Assembly (NCBI RefSeq): GCF_002008365.1
Contig: NZ_MRDL01000013.1
Location: 1-64,000 of the forward strand
Length of the DNA: 64,000 bases
Source of the DNA: Rhizobium leguminosarum bv. viciae USDA 2370
Lineage (GTDB): Bacteria; Pseudomonadota; Alphaproteobacteria; Rhizobiales; Rhizobiaceae
Reading direction: 5' to 3'
The translations under genes were made by a program, and so were the position numbers. Under the pieces are notes generated by a model, which did not search any database, was not told where the DNA came from, and saw only the letters and a program-made list of their open reading frames with translations. Shown here in pieces: positions 1 through 8,177 of this stretch (positions are counted from its first letter, which is position 1; the number at the start of each line of letters is the position of its first letter).

Positions 1-41
1 AACAGAAAGCTTAAAAGCCAGGCTGTGATTGGACATGCAAA

Positions 42-74
42 ACCCCCGAAGGTGGATGTCCAACTTTCGGGGGT
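42..74 (-). terminator. Rho-independent terminator, probably of katE
   Basis: A 9-bp inverted repeat (ACCCCCGAA at 42-50 with TTCGGGGGT at 66-74) reads on the minus strand as a GC-rich hairpin followed by TTTT. It lies about 65 bases past the catalase stop, in the right direction to end that transcript. Confidence 0.65.
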
Positions 75-139
75 CAGTTCATTCCGCGGGTTTTATTCTG
101 ACGACTAGCCATTCTCTCGCGGACATGAGGACGAGACGG

Positions 140-2257
140 TCAGTTCAATTTGACCGACGGCTCTCGGCCCCAGACCCGCAGTTTGCCAAGCGCCTGGATA
201 AAAGCCGTGACGTCTTTTGCTGCTCCGAGCGCAATCACGCCCTCATCCAGTGAATCGGCAATTCCGGCCTTCTGCATGAGCGGCAGCGCTGTTTCCACAT
301 AGCCGATGAACTTGCAGTGTACGAAGGCGTCCGCCACGAAATCACGGGCCGTGGCCTCCTTCAGCAGATCGCCGGTTCCCTCGGCTGAGGGCAGGAGGGC
401 GACGGCGTCGTAAAGCACCGAAGGTCCGCCGTCGATCATCTGATGTGCTTCGATCCAATTGCCGTCCGAGAGCGTCACGCCACCGATCTTCGGCGCGATC
501 ACTTCGAATGTTGCCTTCTGCTCGGTGATCTCGGCAAGCAGCGCCTTGAAGATAGCGGCATCGGTGCCCTCGCTGACAAGAATGCCGAGCTTGCGTCCTT
601 CGAACCGCTTCGGACTGCGCTCGACGATGCTGAGCGCCGACGACGGCTCGAGATCCTGCCGCGTCGGCATGGCGGCATCGGCAGGCTTCGGCATCGATTT
701 GAAGCCGAGTGCGTGGCCAACCTTGCTGGCCAGCGTCTCATCGATGTTCATCAGATGCGAGACCATACGCTCACGAATGACCGGCGTTTCGACCTTGCTC
801 AGTTCGAAGATCAGCGCCGCAGCGATATGGCGTTGCTCGGGCGGAGTCTGGCTGATGTAGAACTGTCGCGCCTGGCTGTAATGATCGGCAAAGCTTTCCG
901 GCCGCAGCCGAACCTTGGGACCCTGCTCCTCGGCCGGGAAGTGGCGATAGCCCTGAACCGGCGATTCCCGTGGCCCCTGATTCCAGGAATTCGGCTGGTA
1001 ATTGACGCGTCCGACAGGATTGCGCATCGCCATATGACCATCCTGCTGGAAATTGTGGAAAGGACACTTCGGCGCGTTGATCGGCAGATGGGTAAAATTT
1101 GGGCCGCCCAGACGTTTCAACTGCGTGTCGAGATAGGAGAAATTTCGTCCCTGCAGCAGCGGATCGTTGCTGAAGTCGATACCGGGGGGAACATTCTGCG
1201 TCATGAAGGCGACCTGCTCGGTCTCCGCAAAAAAGTTCTCCGGCATGCGGTCGAGCACAAGACGGCCGATCGGTTTGACCGGAAGGATCTCCTCCGGAAT
1301 GATCTTCGTCGGATCGAGAATGTCGAAGTCGAATGTGTCGGCGAAGTCCTGATCGAAAAGCTGCACGCAGAGCTCCCATTCCGGGAAGGCTCCCGACTGG
1401 ATCGACTGCCAGAGGTCGCGGCGATGGAAATCCGGATCCGCTCCATTGATTTTGACTGCCTCGTTCCAGGCGACGGACTGCAGGCCGAGTTTCGGTTTCC
1501 AGTGGAATTTGACGAAGGTCGATTCATCCGCTGCGTTGACGAAGCGGAAGGTATGAACGCCGAAACCCTCCATGAACCGGAACGAGCGCGGAATGGCGCG
1601 GTCCGACATCACCCACATGATCATGTGCATGCTTTCGGGCGTGAGGGTGATGAAGTCCCAGAAATTGTCATGCGCCGACTGCGCCTGCGGAAATTGCCTG
1701 TCGGGTTCCGGCTTTACGGAATGAATAACGTCGGGAAATTTTATCGCGTCCTGAATGAAGAAAACGGGGATGTTGTTGCCGACCAGGTCCCAATTTCCCT
1801 GCTGGGTGTAGATCTTCACTGCGAAACCACGCACGTCGCGCGCCAGATCGAAGGAACCCTTGCTGCCGGCAACGGTCGAGAACCGGACGAAGGCCGGCGT
1901 CTTTTCGCCGGGCCGCTGGAAAAGATCGGCCCGGGTATAGGCGGCCAGGGATTCGTATGTTTCGAAGTAGCCATGGGCGCCGTAACCGCGCGCATGCACG
2001 ACCCGCTCGGGAATGCGCTCGTGGTCGAAATGAAAGATCTTCTCACGGAAGTGGAAGTCGTCGATGAGGGCCGGGCCACGGGCGCCAACGCGAAGCGTAT
2101 TCTGATCGTCGGAAACGGGGCCACCTTGCGCTGTGGTCAGCACCGGCATGCCGTCTTCGGCAAACTGATGAAGCTCGCCGCCTGCACCCCGGTGCACTTT
2201 CTGATCATGGATCGTTGCGTTGTCCGAGGGCGAGGTTTGAGAGGTCTTCTTGGCCAT
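140..2257 (-). CDS. katE: Large-subunit catalase (HPII type)
   Basis: Haem catalase that breaks hydrogen peroxide down to water and oxygen in the cytoplasm. The 705-aa length fits clade 2 (large-subunit) catalases. The motif [11 protein letters not shown] carries the distal catalytic His at about residue 88, [10 protein letters not shown] carries the distal Asn at about 161, and RNFSYLDTQ carries the proximal haem-ligand Tyr at about 375. Residues from about 555 onward form the flavodoxin/DJ-1-like C-terminal domain ([15 protein letters not shown]) that small catalases lack. The ATG at 2257 is preceded by a CCGGAG ribosome site. The gene stands alone and ends at a hairpin terminator. Large-subunit catalases are often stationary-phase or stress induced, but I see no operator here. 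Confidence 0.96.
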   Translation of the reverse strand: MAKKTSQTSPSDNATIHDQKVHRGAGGELHQFAEDGMPVLTTAQGGPVSDDQNTLRVGARGPALIDDFHFREKIFHFDHERIPERVVHARGYGAHGYFETYESLAAYTRADLFQRPGEKTPAFVRFSTVAGSKGSFDLARDVRGFAVKIYTQQGNWDLVGNNIPVFFIQDAIKFPDVIHSVKPEPDRQFPQAQSAHDNFWDFITLTPESMHMIMWVMSDRAIPRSFRFMEGFGVHTFRFVNAADESTFVKFHWKPKLGLQSVAWNEAVKINGADPDFHRRDLWQSIQSGAFPEWELCVQLFDQDFADTFDFDILDPTKIIPEEILPVKPIGRLVLDRMPENFFAETEQVAFMTQNVPPGIDFSNDPLLQGRNFSYLDTQLKRLGGPNFTHLPINAPKCPFHNFQQDGHMAMRNPVGRVNYQPNSWNQGPRESPVQGYRHFPAEEQGPKVRLRPESFADHYSQARQFYISQTPPEQRHIAAALIFELSKVETPVIRERMVSHLMNIDETLASKVGHALGFKSMPKPADAAMPTRQDLEPSSALSIVERSPKRFEGRKLGILVSEGTDAAIFKALLAEITEQKATFEVIAPKIGGVTLSDGNWIEAHQMIDGGPSVLYDAVALLPSAEGTGDLLKEATARDFVADAFVHCKFIGYVETALPLMQKAGIADSLDEGVIALGAAKDVTAFIQALGKLRVWGREPSVKLN

Positions 2258-2446
2258 CTATATTCTCCGGAAAGGGTTTTACCTAACCGAAGCTCCCCAA
2301 CGGCCACATGTTCCGCTCGATGCGAAATAAACCGCAACTGGGCAAGAGGCCACCTGGGGGCGGCCGATAGTCGAGCACGGGAGACCCGAGGCCCAACATA
2401 AAGGGGCGCGTGGCCTTTCGACCCTGCGCCCCGATTTCCGTCGATC

Positions 2447-3343
2447 TTAGATCCGGGAGGTAACGATGAGATCTTCCTCTTCGTCGCGCTGCGAACCGCC
2501 AAACGCTGCGGCGGCAGCAGCGATGAATGCCCCGATCAGAAGTGACAACGCGCCGAGCAATGCTGTGGTGGAGGCAGCCTTGCGTGCCTCATCGGCGGCT
2601 TTCTGGGCGGCGACCTTGGCGTCGTCGATGCGCTTCAGCACAGTGTCGACGCGGGTGCGTGCATCGGCCTCGGAAAGACCGGTGCGAGCAGAGACGATGG
2701 TGGCAAGATAGGCCTTGTCGTCATCCGGGATCTGGCCGGCGGCAGCACCGTTGAGGAGGATGCGGGAGACCTCAGCCGTTGCAGCAGCATCATCGGATGT
2801 TGCTCCTGCACGGGCCTGTTCAGGACGCAGCAAAGCGTCGGTAAAATAGGCGGTGGGCAGATCCGCGGCCGATGCCGTCGATGACGCCGCTGTACCTGCG
2901 GCGGTGGCGGCCGAACCCACGGCCTGTGCGCCCGCACCGGCAAGAGAGGTCAGCGACGAGGCTAGAAATCCGGCGACGAAAATCGTCGCCAGCGCCCAGC
3001 TGATGAAGCCATGCGCCGTGTCGCGGAAGAATACCTCGTCGGTGTGGACAGCCGCCCACTTCGTGCGCAGCCGGCCGGTGATATAGCCGCCGAGCCCGGA
3101 GGAGAGCCATTGCACGACAACGAGCCAGATCGCCGCCGTCACCCCGACCGTGCCGAGCGAGCTGCTTTGCCCCGACCAGGGCGACACCATCGTCAACCCA
3201 ACCCCGGATCCAAGCAGCAAAAGAATGAGGGTCACGCCGATGGCAGCAGCGGCGCCTCCGAAGATGGGCCCCCATGTCATGGCGGATTTGGAGGATTCGA
3301 CCGGAGTAGCAATCTCTCCGGAACCTGTCATTGAAACCGACAT
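2447..3343 (-). CDS. PhnA-like multi-pass membrane protein
   Basis: A 298-aa inner-membrane protein of a type usually called PhnA-like in rhizobia; its function is not known to me. There are hydrophobic spans at about 25-52, 65-88 and 112-132, a long Ala/Lys/Asp-rich middle region (about 145-255) that looks helical, and a fourth span at about 258-285 before an acidic tail (RDEEEDL). The start lies only 9 bases past the stop of the 25-aa microprotein gene upstream, so the two are almost certainly co-transcribed. The PhnA-like name rests on recall of database usage and implies nothing about phosphonate metabolism. Confidence 0.8.
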   Translation of the reverse strand: MSVSMTGSGEIATPVESSKSAMTWGPIFGGAAAAIGVTLILLLLGSGVGLTMVSPWSGQSSSLGTVGVTAAIWLVVVQWLSSGLGGYITGRLRTKWAAVHTDEVFFRDTAHGFISWALATIFVAGFLASSLTSLAGAGAQAVGSAATAAGTAASSTASAADLPTAYFTDALLRPEQARAGATSDDAAATAEVSRILLNGAAAGQIPDDDKAYLATIVSARTGLSEADARTRVDTVLKRIDDAKVAAQKAADEARKAASTTALLGALSLLIGAFIAAAAAAFGGSQRDEEEDLIVTSRI

Positions 3344-3352
3344 GATCCGTCC

Positions 3353-3430
3353 CTATCGCATAAACAGAGCAAGAAGGATGATGATCGGCAGTGGAACACC
3401 AAGCAGCCAAAGCAGAATACCGCGACCCAT
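3353..3430 (-). CDS. 25-residue single-span membrane microprotein
   Basis: A 26-codon reading frame encoding MGRGILLWLLGVPLPIIILL followed by ALFMR. It has an excellent ribosome site (GACAGGAGGT, 6 bases before ATG). Nearly the whole product is one hydrophobic helix with a kinked VPLP centre and Arg at both ends, so it should sit in the inner membrane. It lies directly upstream of the PhnA-like gene with a 9-base gap. Its function is unknown; it may be a small partner or regulator of the downstream membrane protein. The strong ribosome site and tight spacing argue that it is translated. Confidence 0.75.
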   Translation of the reverse strand: MGRGILLWLLGVPLPIIILLALFMR

Positions 3431-3678
3431 GAAAGACCTCCTGTCAGAAACTGACGTTACGTGGTTGATGCCACTCAACTTTGAACCACGGTCTTTGTTC
3501 CCGGCCGGTTTGGTCATCGACAATCTTCATGCGGAGCTAATCGAGATCGATAAGAATCTTGCGAGTTCGGAGCTGACGTCCGGCGAAGAGAGCGCCATAT
3601 CTTGAGGGACAAGGTGATCCTGGCAGGAGAGAGCAGAAGCTCTCGTCACTCGGTCACAGCCAAACTGGAGAGGCATCG

Positions 3679-3858
3679 ATGAAGAAATTTCGGGCATTTG
3701 TAGCAGCCGGGGCAATCAGTCTTGCCGCCATCATCTCGGCCTGCTCGACACCACCGAATTCCTACGGCACGGCATCAGGATATCAGCCGGGAGATTCAAT
3801 GAACCCGGCCTGCGCCGATGGATTTCGACCCGGCGACGGTCGTTCGTGCAGCTACTAG
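3679..3858 (+). CDS. Small putative lipoprotein (59 aa)
   Basis: An open frame with an AGAGG ribosome site just before ATG. The product starts MKKFRAFVAAGAISLAAIIS and continues with AC at 21-22: a basic n-region, a hydrophobic core and a lipobox-like I-S-A-C with Cys22 as the lipidation site. The mature part (about 38 aa) is Gly/Ser/Pro-rich and has two further Cys near the C-terminus (NPACADGF and GRSCSY) that could form a disulfide in the periplasm. The function is unknown. It is divergent from the microprotein/PhnA-like unit and shares a 248-base intergenic region with it. Confidence 0.7.
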   Translation: MKKFRAFVAAGAISLAAIISACSTPPNSYGTASGYQPGDSMNPACADGFRPGDGRSCSY

Positions 3859-3929
3859 AGGCGGTCGTCTCTTTGCCCGTACAAGCAAACGGGATCTGGC
3901 GGAGCGTCAGGCCGGCGTTCGGTAAGCCG

Positions 3930-4064
3930 TCATTTCCGTTTGATGGCAGCCCCTACGGCAGCGCCGATCGCGACACCGAATGTGATGCCGATCGCGGCGT
4001 CATCGAACCGTATCGGGCCGACTGCCGCGCCGATTCCGATTCCTATCGCCATACTGAGAGCCAT
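3930..4064 (-). CDS. Small glycine-zipper protein (44 aa)
   Basis: The open frame extends upstream to 4259, but only the last 44 codons look like protein: MALSMAIGIGIGAAVGPIRF, then a short DDA turn, then a second GxxxG-rich hydrophobic segment (FGVAIGAAVGAAI) and a basic KRK end. This two-helix Gly-zipper hairpin is typical of small bacterial membrane proteins. I chose the internal ATG because the upstream part has no hydrophobic or other protein-like pattern. No clear Shine-Dalgarno is visible, so both start and expression are uncertain. Confidence 0.45.
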   Translation of the reverse strand: MALSMAIGIGIGAAVGPIRFDDAAIGITFGVAIGAAVGAAIKRK

Positions 4065-4268
4065 GACCGTGATCTTATCCAGGTGCTGTGGCGAGAGTAT
4101 GTGTTTCGCTGCATGACCGCGAGCTGCGGGCGTGGTCCGAGCGAGGCAAGCTGATGCTTTGAGCTGAACGGAAAAAGCGTCTATTGAAAGTTCAAGATAT
4201 TTTTCGAAAATTGGCCAAGACGGCCCGACAGCGCGCCAGCCGGTTCTATTGACGGCCAATCCACCTCA

Positions 4269-4523
4269 TTACCGTTTTTTCCGGAGATCACCTGGCAAAG
4301 CGTCAATGAGTTGATGCACTTTACCGGTGGCGAATACGATGTCCTCGCGCGGCAGATGGACTGTTATCTCAATCTCTTCCCACCTGCCGCCATGGTCTTT
4401 TGCGAATCTGACGGCGGCTTCCAAAGAGGTGAATTGCACGGCCGGTGCGTTGGCGGTCCAGAACTGCACGCTGCAGTCCGCCGCACTGTAATCTAAAAAT
4501 GCTTTTTCAGGATCTAGCGCCAT
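4269..4523 (-). CDS. Conserved-looking hypothetical protein (84 aa)
   Basis: The frame is open up to 4682, but the likely start is the ATG at 4523, giving MALDPEKAFLDYSAADCSVQ and a mixed alpha/beta protein with a hydrophilic, basic C-terminus (LRKKR). It has no signal peptide or membrane span, so it should be cytoplasmic. I do not recognise a family. The upstream extension is rich in Arg, Pro and Phe and looks non-coding. The ribosome site is weak. It lies next to tRNA-Asn on the same strand. Confidence 0.55.
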   Translation of the reverse strand: MALDPEKAFLDYSAADCSVQFWTANAPAVQFTSLEAAVRFAKDHGGRWEEIEITVHLPREDIVFATGKVHQLIDALPGDLRKKR

Positions 4524-4706
4524 GACGTTTGCTTTACACCGCCGCCGGTTGGTTGGCCAGCGAATGCCTACCCGTCGTAAAAAGCGCGTTGTCCGCGATG
4601 CCCAACGCGAAAAGCCCTTATGGGAGCATTCAAAAGCGGGAGGGAAAGTGGGGAAGAAAACGCCTGCCTTCGGATTTATCAACGAAACAGGCGATTACTT
4701 GAAAAA

Positions 4707-4781
4707 TGGCTCCCCGGGCCGGATTCGAACCGGCGACCTGTCGATTAACAGTCGAATGCTCTACCGCTGAGCTACCAGGGA
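4707..4781 (-). tRNA. tRNA-Asn (GUU)
   Basis: The minus strand from 4781 reads as a complete tRNA. The acceptor stem TCCCTGG pairs with CCGGGGA (one G-U), the D-arm has GGTAGCTCAGCGGTAGAGC, the anticodon loop CTGTTAA carries GTT, the T-arm is GTTCGAATC, and a G discriminator is followed by an encoded CCA. The 75-base length includes CCA. GUU reads both Asn codons. Confidence 0.97.
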
Positions 4782-4898
4782 TCACTGCTTGGCGCGGTGT
4801 GAGTGGGCTAATACAAACGCTTTCCCGATTTGCCAAGCGGTTTTTTCAAAAAAATGAAATGAACTTGTATTTGGGGTGCCTGCGCCCATCTCTTGGGA

Positions 4899-5216
4899 AT
4901 GACAAATGTGAATGATCGCAGTGAGACAAGTGGTGGCGAAAAGCGCAAGACGCGGGCACGGCGCTTCGGCATCGATCATGCAAGCGGCAGGCTTGTGCTC
5001 GGCTCCTTCAGCATCGGCATGCCACGCTCGCGCATCGCGCGGATGGCACTCGGCGTGGCCCTCATTTTCTGCGGCTTGCTGGGTTTCTTGCCCATTCTCG
5101 GCTTCTGGATGCTGCCGCTCGGCTTCCTGGTGCTCTCGCATGATCTGCCGTTCGCGCGCCGGCTTCGGCGGCGGCTGGCTGTCTGGTGGCACAGGCGGCG
5201 AAACCCGGCTGGCTGA
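4899..5216 (+). CDS. Small inner-membrane protein (about 105 aa)
   Basis: After a hydrophilic basic N-terminus (KRKTRARRFG) there is a single hydrophobic block, roughly residues 50-80 (ALGVALIFCGLLGFLPILGF), that could span the membrane once or as a hairpin. A strongly basic tail follows (ARRLRRRLAVWWHRRR), which should stay in the cytoplasm. The pattern resembles PGPGW-type small membrane proteins, but I cannot confirm it. The start is uncertain: ATG 4899 has its GGGA too close, whereas GTG 4908 has it at a better distance. Confidence 0.65.
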   Translation: MTNVNDRSETSGGEKRKTRARRFGIDHASGRLVLGSFSIGMPRSRIARMALGVALIFCGLLGFLPILGFWMLPLGFLVLSHDLPFARRLRRRLAVWWHRRRNPAG

Positions 5217-5312
5217 TGGGCAAGGTGGGTGTGGAACTGTGGATCGCTTTTCGCTTTCGTGGTTTATCGAATGTAAAACGCAAAATTGCGTCACGATGGT
5301 CCGGGTGAGGAA

Positions 5313-5648
5313 ATGAAGGCATTTTTTGTTGTCGCCCTGTCGGCAGCGGCTGTTCTCTCAGCCATTTCCGCCGAGGCCCAAGTAGACAGCGGCGGTTTTG
5401 ACGCTCGCGGCATCTGTCGCCGTCCTGAAGGCTGCGTGGTCGATCACGGCCAAGGCGGCAATAGCGGACCTCGAAACTATCGCAATTTCAACGGCCGGAA
5501 TGAGCGCGACGGGAGGAACGACCGCGAGCGGGACAATCGGCGCTACCGTTCTCAGAACAGGAGCGACAATTTCGACGCCGGAACCAGCCGCCTTGTCGCA
5601 GGCCCGGAGATTGGGCTGGGGGCGCAGCTCATCCAGATTCGCGTCTAG
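5313..5648 (+). CDS. Small secreted protein, Asn/Arg/Gly-rich
   Basis: A 111-aa product with a clear Sec signal peptide: MKAFFVVALSAAAVLSAISA, with probable cleavage after AEA. The mature protein has two Cys (GICRRPEGC) and then a low-complexity stretch rich in Asn, Arg, Asp and Gly (about 45-90). GAGGAA precedes the ATG at 5313. I do not recognise the family. The composition suggests a disordered periplasmic or surface protein. It converges on the KTSC protein gene, with a 4-base overlap at the 3' ends. Confidence 0.65.
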   Translation: MKAFFVVALSAAAVLSAISAEAQVDSGGFDARGICRRPEGCVVDHGQGGNSGPRNYRNFNGRNERDGRNDRERDNRRYRSQNRSDNFDAGTSRLVAGPEIGLGAQLIQIRV

Positions 5649-5983
5649 TTGGATCTGAGTTCGCTTTCCTCGAAAACCCCGCCATGGTCCGGATCGAGGC
5701 TGGTCGCCAGCAACAAGCTGCAAGCGGCAAGGAGAAGGACGAGCTTTACTGCGTAGGATGCCACGGAGACCGGTTGTCGGCGGCCCGGTGATACGCGAGA
5801 CGGCGCTATATAGTATTTGTAATAGAAGTGCGGATCATCCGTTTCCAGCAGGTTCTGGTAGACGTGCAGCGGAATATTTGCATGTTTCACCGGCGGAGAA
5901 CCTGGGAATTTTACATGCAGATCCCGGGTTTCGGCATCGAATGCCGCATGCACGTGCTTCGATTTGAGGGCAGCCCAATCCAT
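5645..5983 (-). CDS. KTSC-like domain protein with C-terminal membrane anchor
   Basis: Residues 1-60 follow the KTSC pattern (a short beta sheet: LHVKFPGSPPVKHANIPLHV, then YQNLLETDDPHFYYKYYI). A linker and one hydrophobic helix follow (about 80-98, VKLVLLLAACSLLLATS). KTSC domains occur in small proteins of unknown role, sometimes fused to RNA-processing enzymes. AGGAGC lies 5 bases before the ATG. A second KTSC-like gene lies on the other side of tRNA-Cys. The assignment is by pattern only. Confidence 0.6.
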   Translation of the reverse strand: MDWAALKSKHVHAAFDAETRDLHVKFPGSPPVKHANIPLHVYQNLLETDDPHFYYKYYIAPSRVSPGRRQPVSVASYAVKLVLLLAACSLLLATSLDPDHGGVFEESELRSN

Positions 5984-6026
5984 CGCAAGCTCCTATACCC
6001 TCCCGAGGATAATTGAGGCCCGGACG

Positions 6027-6212
6027 ATGATCGAAGTCAAGTCAAGAATTTGCTTCAAATGCAATCATTGGCAGGAAATGGGGCATCGTCACGGCCGTGA
6101 AAATTCCAGCCTGCGCCCACTCCGTTTGGGGATGGAAAAATGCTCGTTTCACCAGCTGCGGAATGGCGTTTTTCCGAAATGCCCTCTTGCGATTTCCTTA
6201 CGATCATTCTAA
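6027..6212 (+). CDS. Possible small Cys/His-rich protein (61 aa)
   Basis: An open frame with a GAGG site before ATG, beginning MIEVKSRICFKCNHWQEMGH. It has a CxxC pair (Cys9, Cys12), two later Cys (KCSFH and KCPL) and several His, which could form a zinc site. It is divergent from the KTSC protein gene and lies just upstream of tRNA-Cys. I know no family for it, and a chance frame of this length is possible. Confidence 0.4.
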   Translation: MIEVKSRICFKCNHWQEMGHRHGRENSSLRPLRLGMEKCSFHQLRNGVFPKCPLAISLRSF

Positions 6213-6245
6213 ACGCTCGCCACGGCTCAGATAACGAGCGCGTGA

Positions 6246-6319
6246 GGCCTCGTGGCGGAGTGGTGACGCAGAGGACTGCAAATCCTTGTACCCCGGTTCA
6301 ATTCCGGGCGAGGCCTCCA
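6246..6319 (+). tRNA. tRNA-Cys (GCA)
   Basis: A full cloverleaf. The acceptor GGCCTCG pairs with CGAGGCC, the anticodon arm AGGACTGCAAATCCT carries GCA, the T-arm is CCCCGGTTCAATTCCGGG, and a T discriminator precedes an encoded CCA. The 74-base length includes CCA. Confidence 0.97.
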
Positions 6320-6389
6320 ACATTCTTCCACATGATAGAATCAATGTGAAACGCCGCTGGCGCAGCGGTCGGCATCGGCCTTTGCGATG

Positions 6390-6692
6390 CTACCAGATCC
6401 GCTGGCCGGGCGAAAAATCCAACTGTGACGGATTGATTCCCGTGAGTCGGTAGAGCGCCCTCAGGCCGCCCTTGCGGATTTCCGCCTGATATTCCAGATC
6501 GCTCAGTTCAGGCCCGTCATCGATTTCGGGGCCGGCGCCGAGCAGCCGTCGCATGCCCTGCGGCGAAATGCGGGTGAAGCTGCGAATGTCGCCGCTGCTG
6601 TATTTGATCAGCAGCAGGCGGGCATCGGCGTTGTAGTGAAGCGCTTCTATGCCGCGCGATTGGATCAGAAAGGTTTGCATGCGCACACCCAT
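6390..6692 (-). CDS. KTSC-like small protein (100 aa)
   Basis: A hydrophilic cytoplasmic protein. Residues 10-50 follow a degenerate KTSC pattern (GIEALHYNADARLLLIKYSS, then GDIRSFTRISPQGMRRLL). The C-terminal half (LEYQAEIRKGGLRALYRL) is probably helical. It has no membrane span, unlike the KTSC-like protein 400 bases away. The start may be the first ATG at 6692 or the in-frame ATG four codons later. Function is unknown. Confidence 0.6.
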   Translation of the reverse strand: MGVRMQTFLIQSRGIEALHYNADARLLLIKYSSGDIRSFTRISPQGMRRLLGAGPEIDDGPELSDLEYQAEIRKGGLRALYRLTGINPSQLDFSPGQRIW

Positions 6693-6859
6693 AGCGGAAG
6701 GCGAGGGCGCAGCAATAAAATGGTTGATGTAACGTTAATGCGCATGCGGCTGTCGAAGGCTGGATTTCAAAGGGAAAGAACGCATGTCAGACCTGCGCCC
6801 GCCGACATGAATTGCCGCAGCCGCGATGCGGGGGATATCTCCGAATGCGCTTCGGCGCC

Positions 6860-6970
6860 CTATCGCCTCCAGGTCGTTTCGCCGTCCAGCAGCCCGCAGC
6901 AGAATATGCCAATCAGCGCTGCGACGATGAAAAAATCGAACAGCGTGAAATATTCGAAAATCGCAGACAT
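6860..6970 (-). CDS. 36-residue membrane microprotein
   Basis: A short frame with a strong ribosome site (GGAGGAGC, 5 bases before ATG). The product starts MSAIFEYFTLFDFFIVAALI, continues GIFCCGLLDG and ends ETTWRR. Residues 7-27 are one hydrophobic helix with a Cys-Cys pair, followed by a short polar tail. The intergenic gap around it holds no other credible gene. Function is unknown; the ribosome site is the main reason to believe it. Confidence 0.6.
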   Translation of the reverse strand: MSAIFEYFTLFDFFIVAALIGIFCCGLLDGETTWRR

Positions 6971-7178
6971 GGCCTGCTCCTCCTATTTCCTCCGTTGCAA
7001 ATCATAACATGAAGGGGCGGAAGGTTCCACGCTGGAGTTGCAGCGTCCATCCTGTCTCCTGTGGCACGGAAGAGGCGCCGGCCGGATTCTTTCCGCCTGC
7101 GGCTGCCAAGCCTTGAAAGCATCCGTGGTGGAGATTAAGAGACGAGGGACAGGAACCGCTTTTTAAGAGCGAGAGGAC

Positions 7179-7844
7179 ATGATGGATTTCGAAGCAGCGC
7201 GCGCAAAGATGGTCGATACCCAGGTTCGCACGACGGACGTTACCTCGCATTCCGTGCTGACGGCGTTTCTCACGGTGCCGCGTGAGACTTTCGTGCCGGA
7301 GAAGGCGAAGCTGCTGGCTTATATCGACAACGATGTCGAGATCTCAGCCGCCGCACCGGGAAAGCCGGCCCGCTTCCTGATGGAGGCGTCGCCACTCGCC
7401 AAGCTGCTGCAGCTGGCCGCGATCACCAAGGATGATTTCGTACTCGAAGTCGGTTGCGGCACGGGTTACACATCGGCGCTGCTGTCGATCATTGCCGGCT
7501 CCGTCATCGCGCTCGAATGCGACGAGGCGCTCGCCGCCGAGGCGAAGACGCAGCTTGCCGGATACGCCAAGGTCGAAGTTGTGACCGGCCCGCTCGAAAA
7601 TGGCTACGCTGCCGGCGCTCCCTATGACCTGATCTTCGTCAACGGCGCCGTCGAAGAGGTTCCGGCAACTCTTCTCGGTCAATTGCGCGATGGTGGCCGT
7701 CTGATCACGGTCGAAGGTTACGGCAATGCTGCCCGCGCCAAGGTCTTCGTCGCCGAGCGCGGCGCTGTTTCGGAAAATGTCTTCTTCAATGCCTCGGTCA
7801 AGCCGCTGCCGGGTTTCGCCAAGGCGCGTGAATTCGTTTTCTGA
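7179..7844 (+). CDS. PCMT-family SAM-dependent methyltransferase
   Basis: A 221-aa cytoplasmic protein of the protein-L-isoaspartate O-methyltransferase family. The N-terminal MVDTQVRTTDVTSHSVLTAF matches the family entry region. SAM-binding motif I is VLEVGCGTGYTSALL at about 88-102, and the acidic residue after strand 2 is in ALECDEALAAEA. It diverges from the canonical Pcm encoded at 30006 (weaker substrate-loop match), so its substrate may differ. AGAGGAC precedes the ATG. A hairpin terminator follows the stop. Confidence 0.85.
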   Translation: MMDFEAARAKMVDTQVRTTDVTSHSVLTAFLTVPRETFVPEKAKLLAYIDNDVEISAAAPGKPARFLMEASPLAKLLQLAAITKDDFVLEVGCGTGYTSALLSIIAGSVIALECDEALAAEAKTQLAGYAKVEVVTGPLENGYAAGAPYDLIFVNGAVEEVPATLLGQLRDGGRLITVEGYGNAARAKVFVAERGAVSENVFFNASVKPLPGFAKAREFVF

Positions 7845-7871
7845 CATCGTTCTTATCGACGAAATTCAGCG

Positions 7872-7897
7872 ACGGGCGCCATCGGCGCCCGTTTTTT
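7872..7897 (+). terminator. Rho-independent terminator after the PCMT-like gene
   Basis: GGGCGCC and GGCGCCC flank a 3-base ATC loop (outer pair extended by AC/GT) and are followed by six T. It lies 28 bases past the methyltransferase stop on the same strand. Confidence 0.8.
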
Positions 7898-8177
7898 ATC
7901 AATGCCGCTGGAAAGCCTTCACAAACATCATTTACGCTGACGCGACCACGGCGGACTGGATAGAGGCCGTGCGCTTCAAGTTCTGTTTCATGGATGTCGC
8001 CGCAGCAAAATCGCGACAGGCTTTGCGGGTGGCAAACATTGGGTAACAAAACTGTGCATGGCGGCATTCATTTGATTCGCGATGATTTTTTTCACGCCCG
8101 GGGTATTCTAAGGTCGTGGTGATTCGGATGAATGCTCCACACCATCCGGTCGTTGTTTTGGGATAACGGGGATAGAA
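7898..8177. other. Intergenic region before the PopZ gene
   Basis: About 280 bases with no credible gene on either strand. It should hold the promoter for the PopZ-family gene. I see no obvious operator or repeat. Confidence 0.5.

Noticed and set aside
29..253. 74-codon plus-strand frame at the left edge
   Set aside because: It overlaps the katE terminator and 3' end and has no start context.
443..2401. 652-codon plus-strand open frame
   Set aside because: It is the antisense shadow of katE, caused by GC-rich codon bias. It has no ribosome site or domain.
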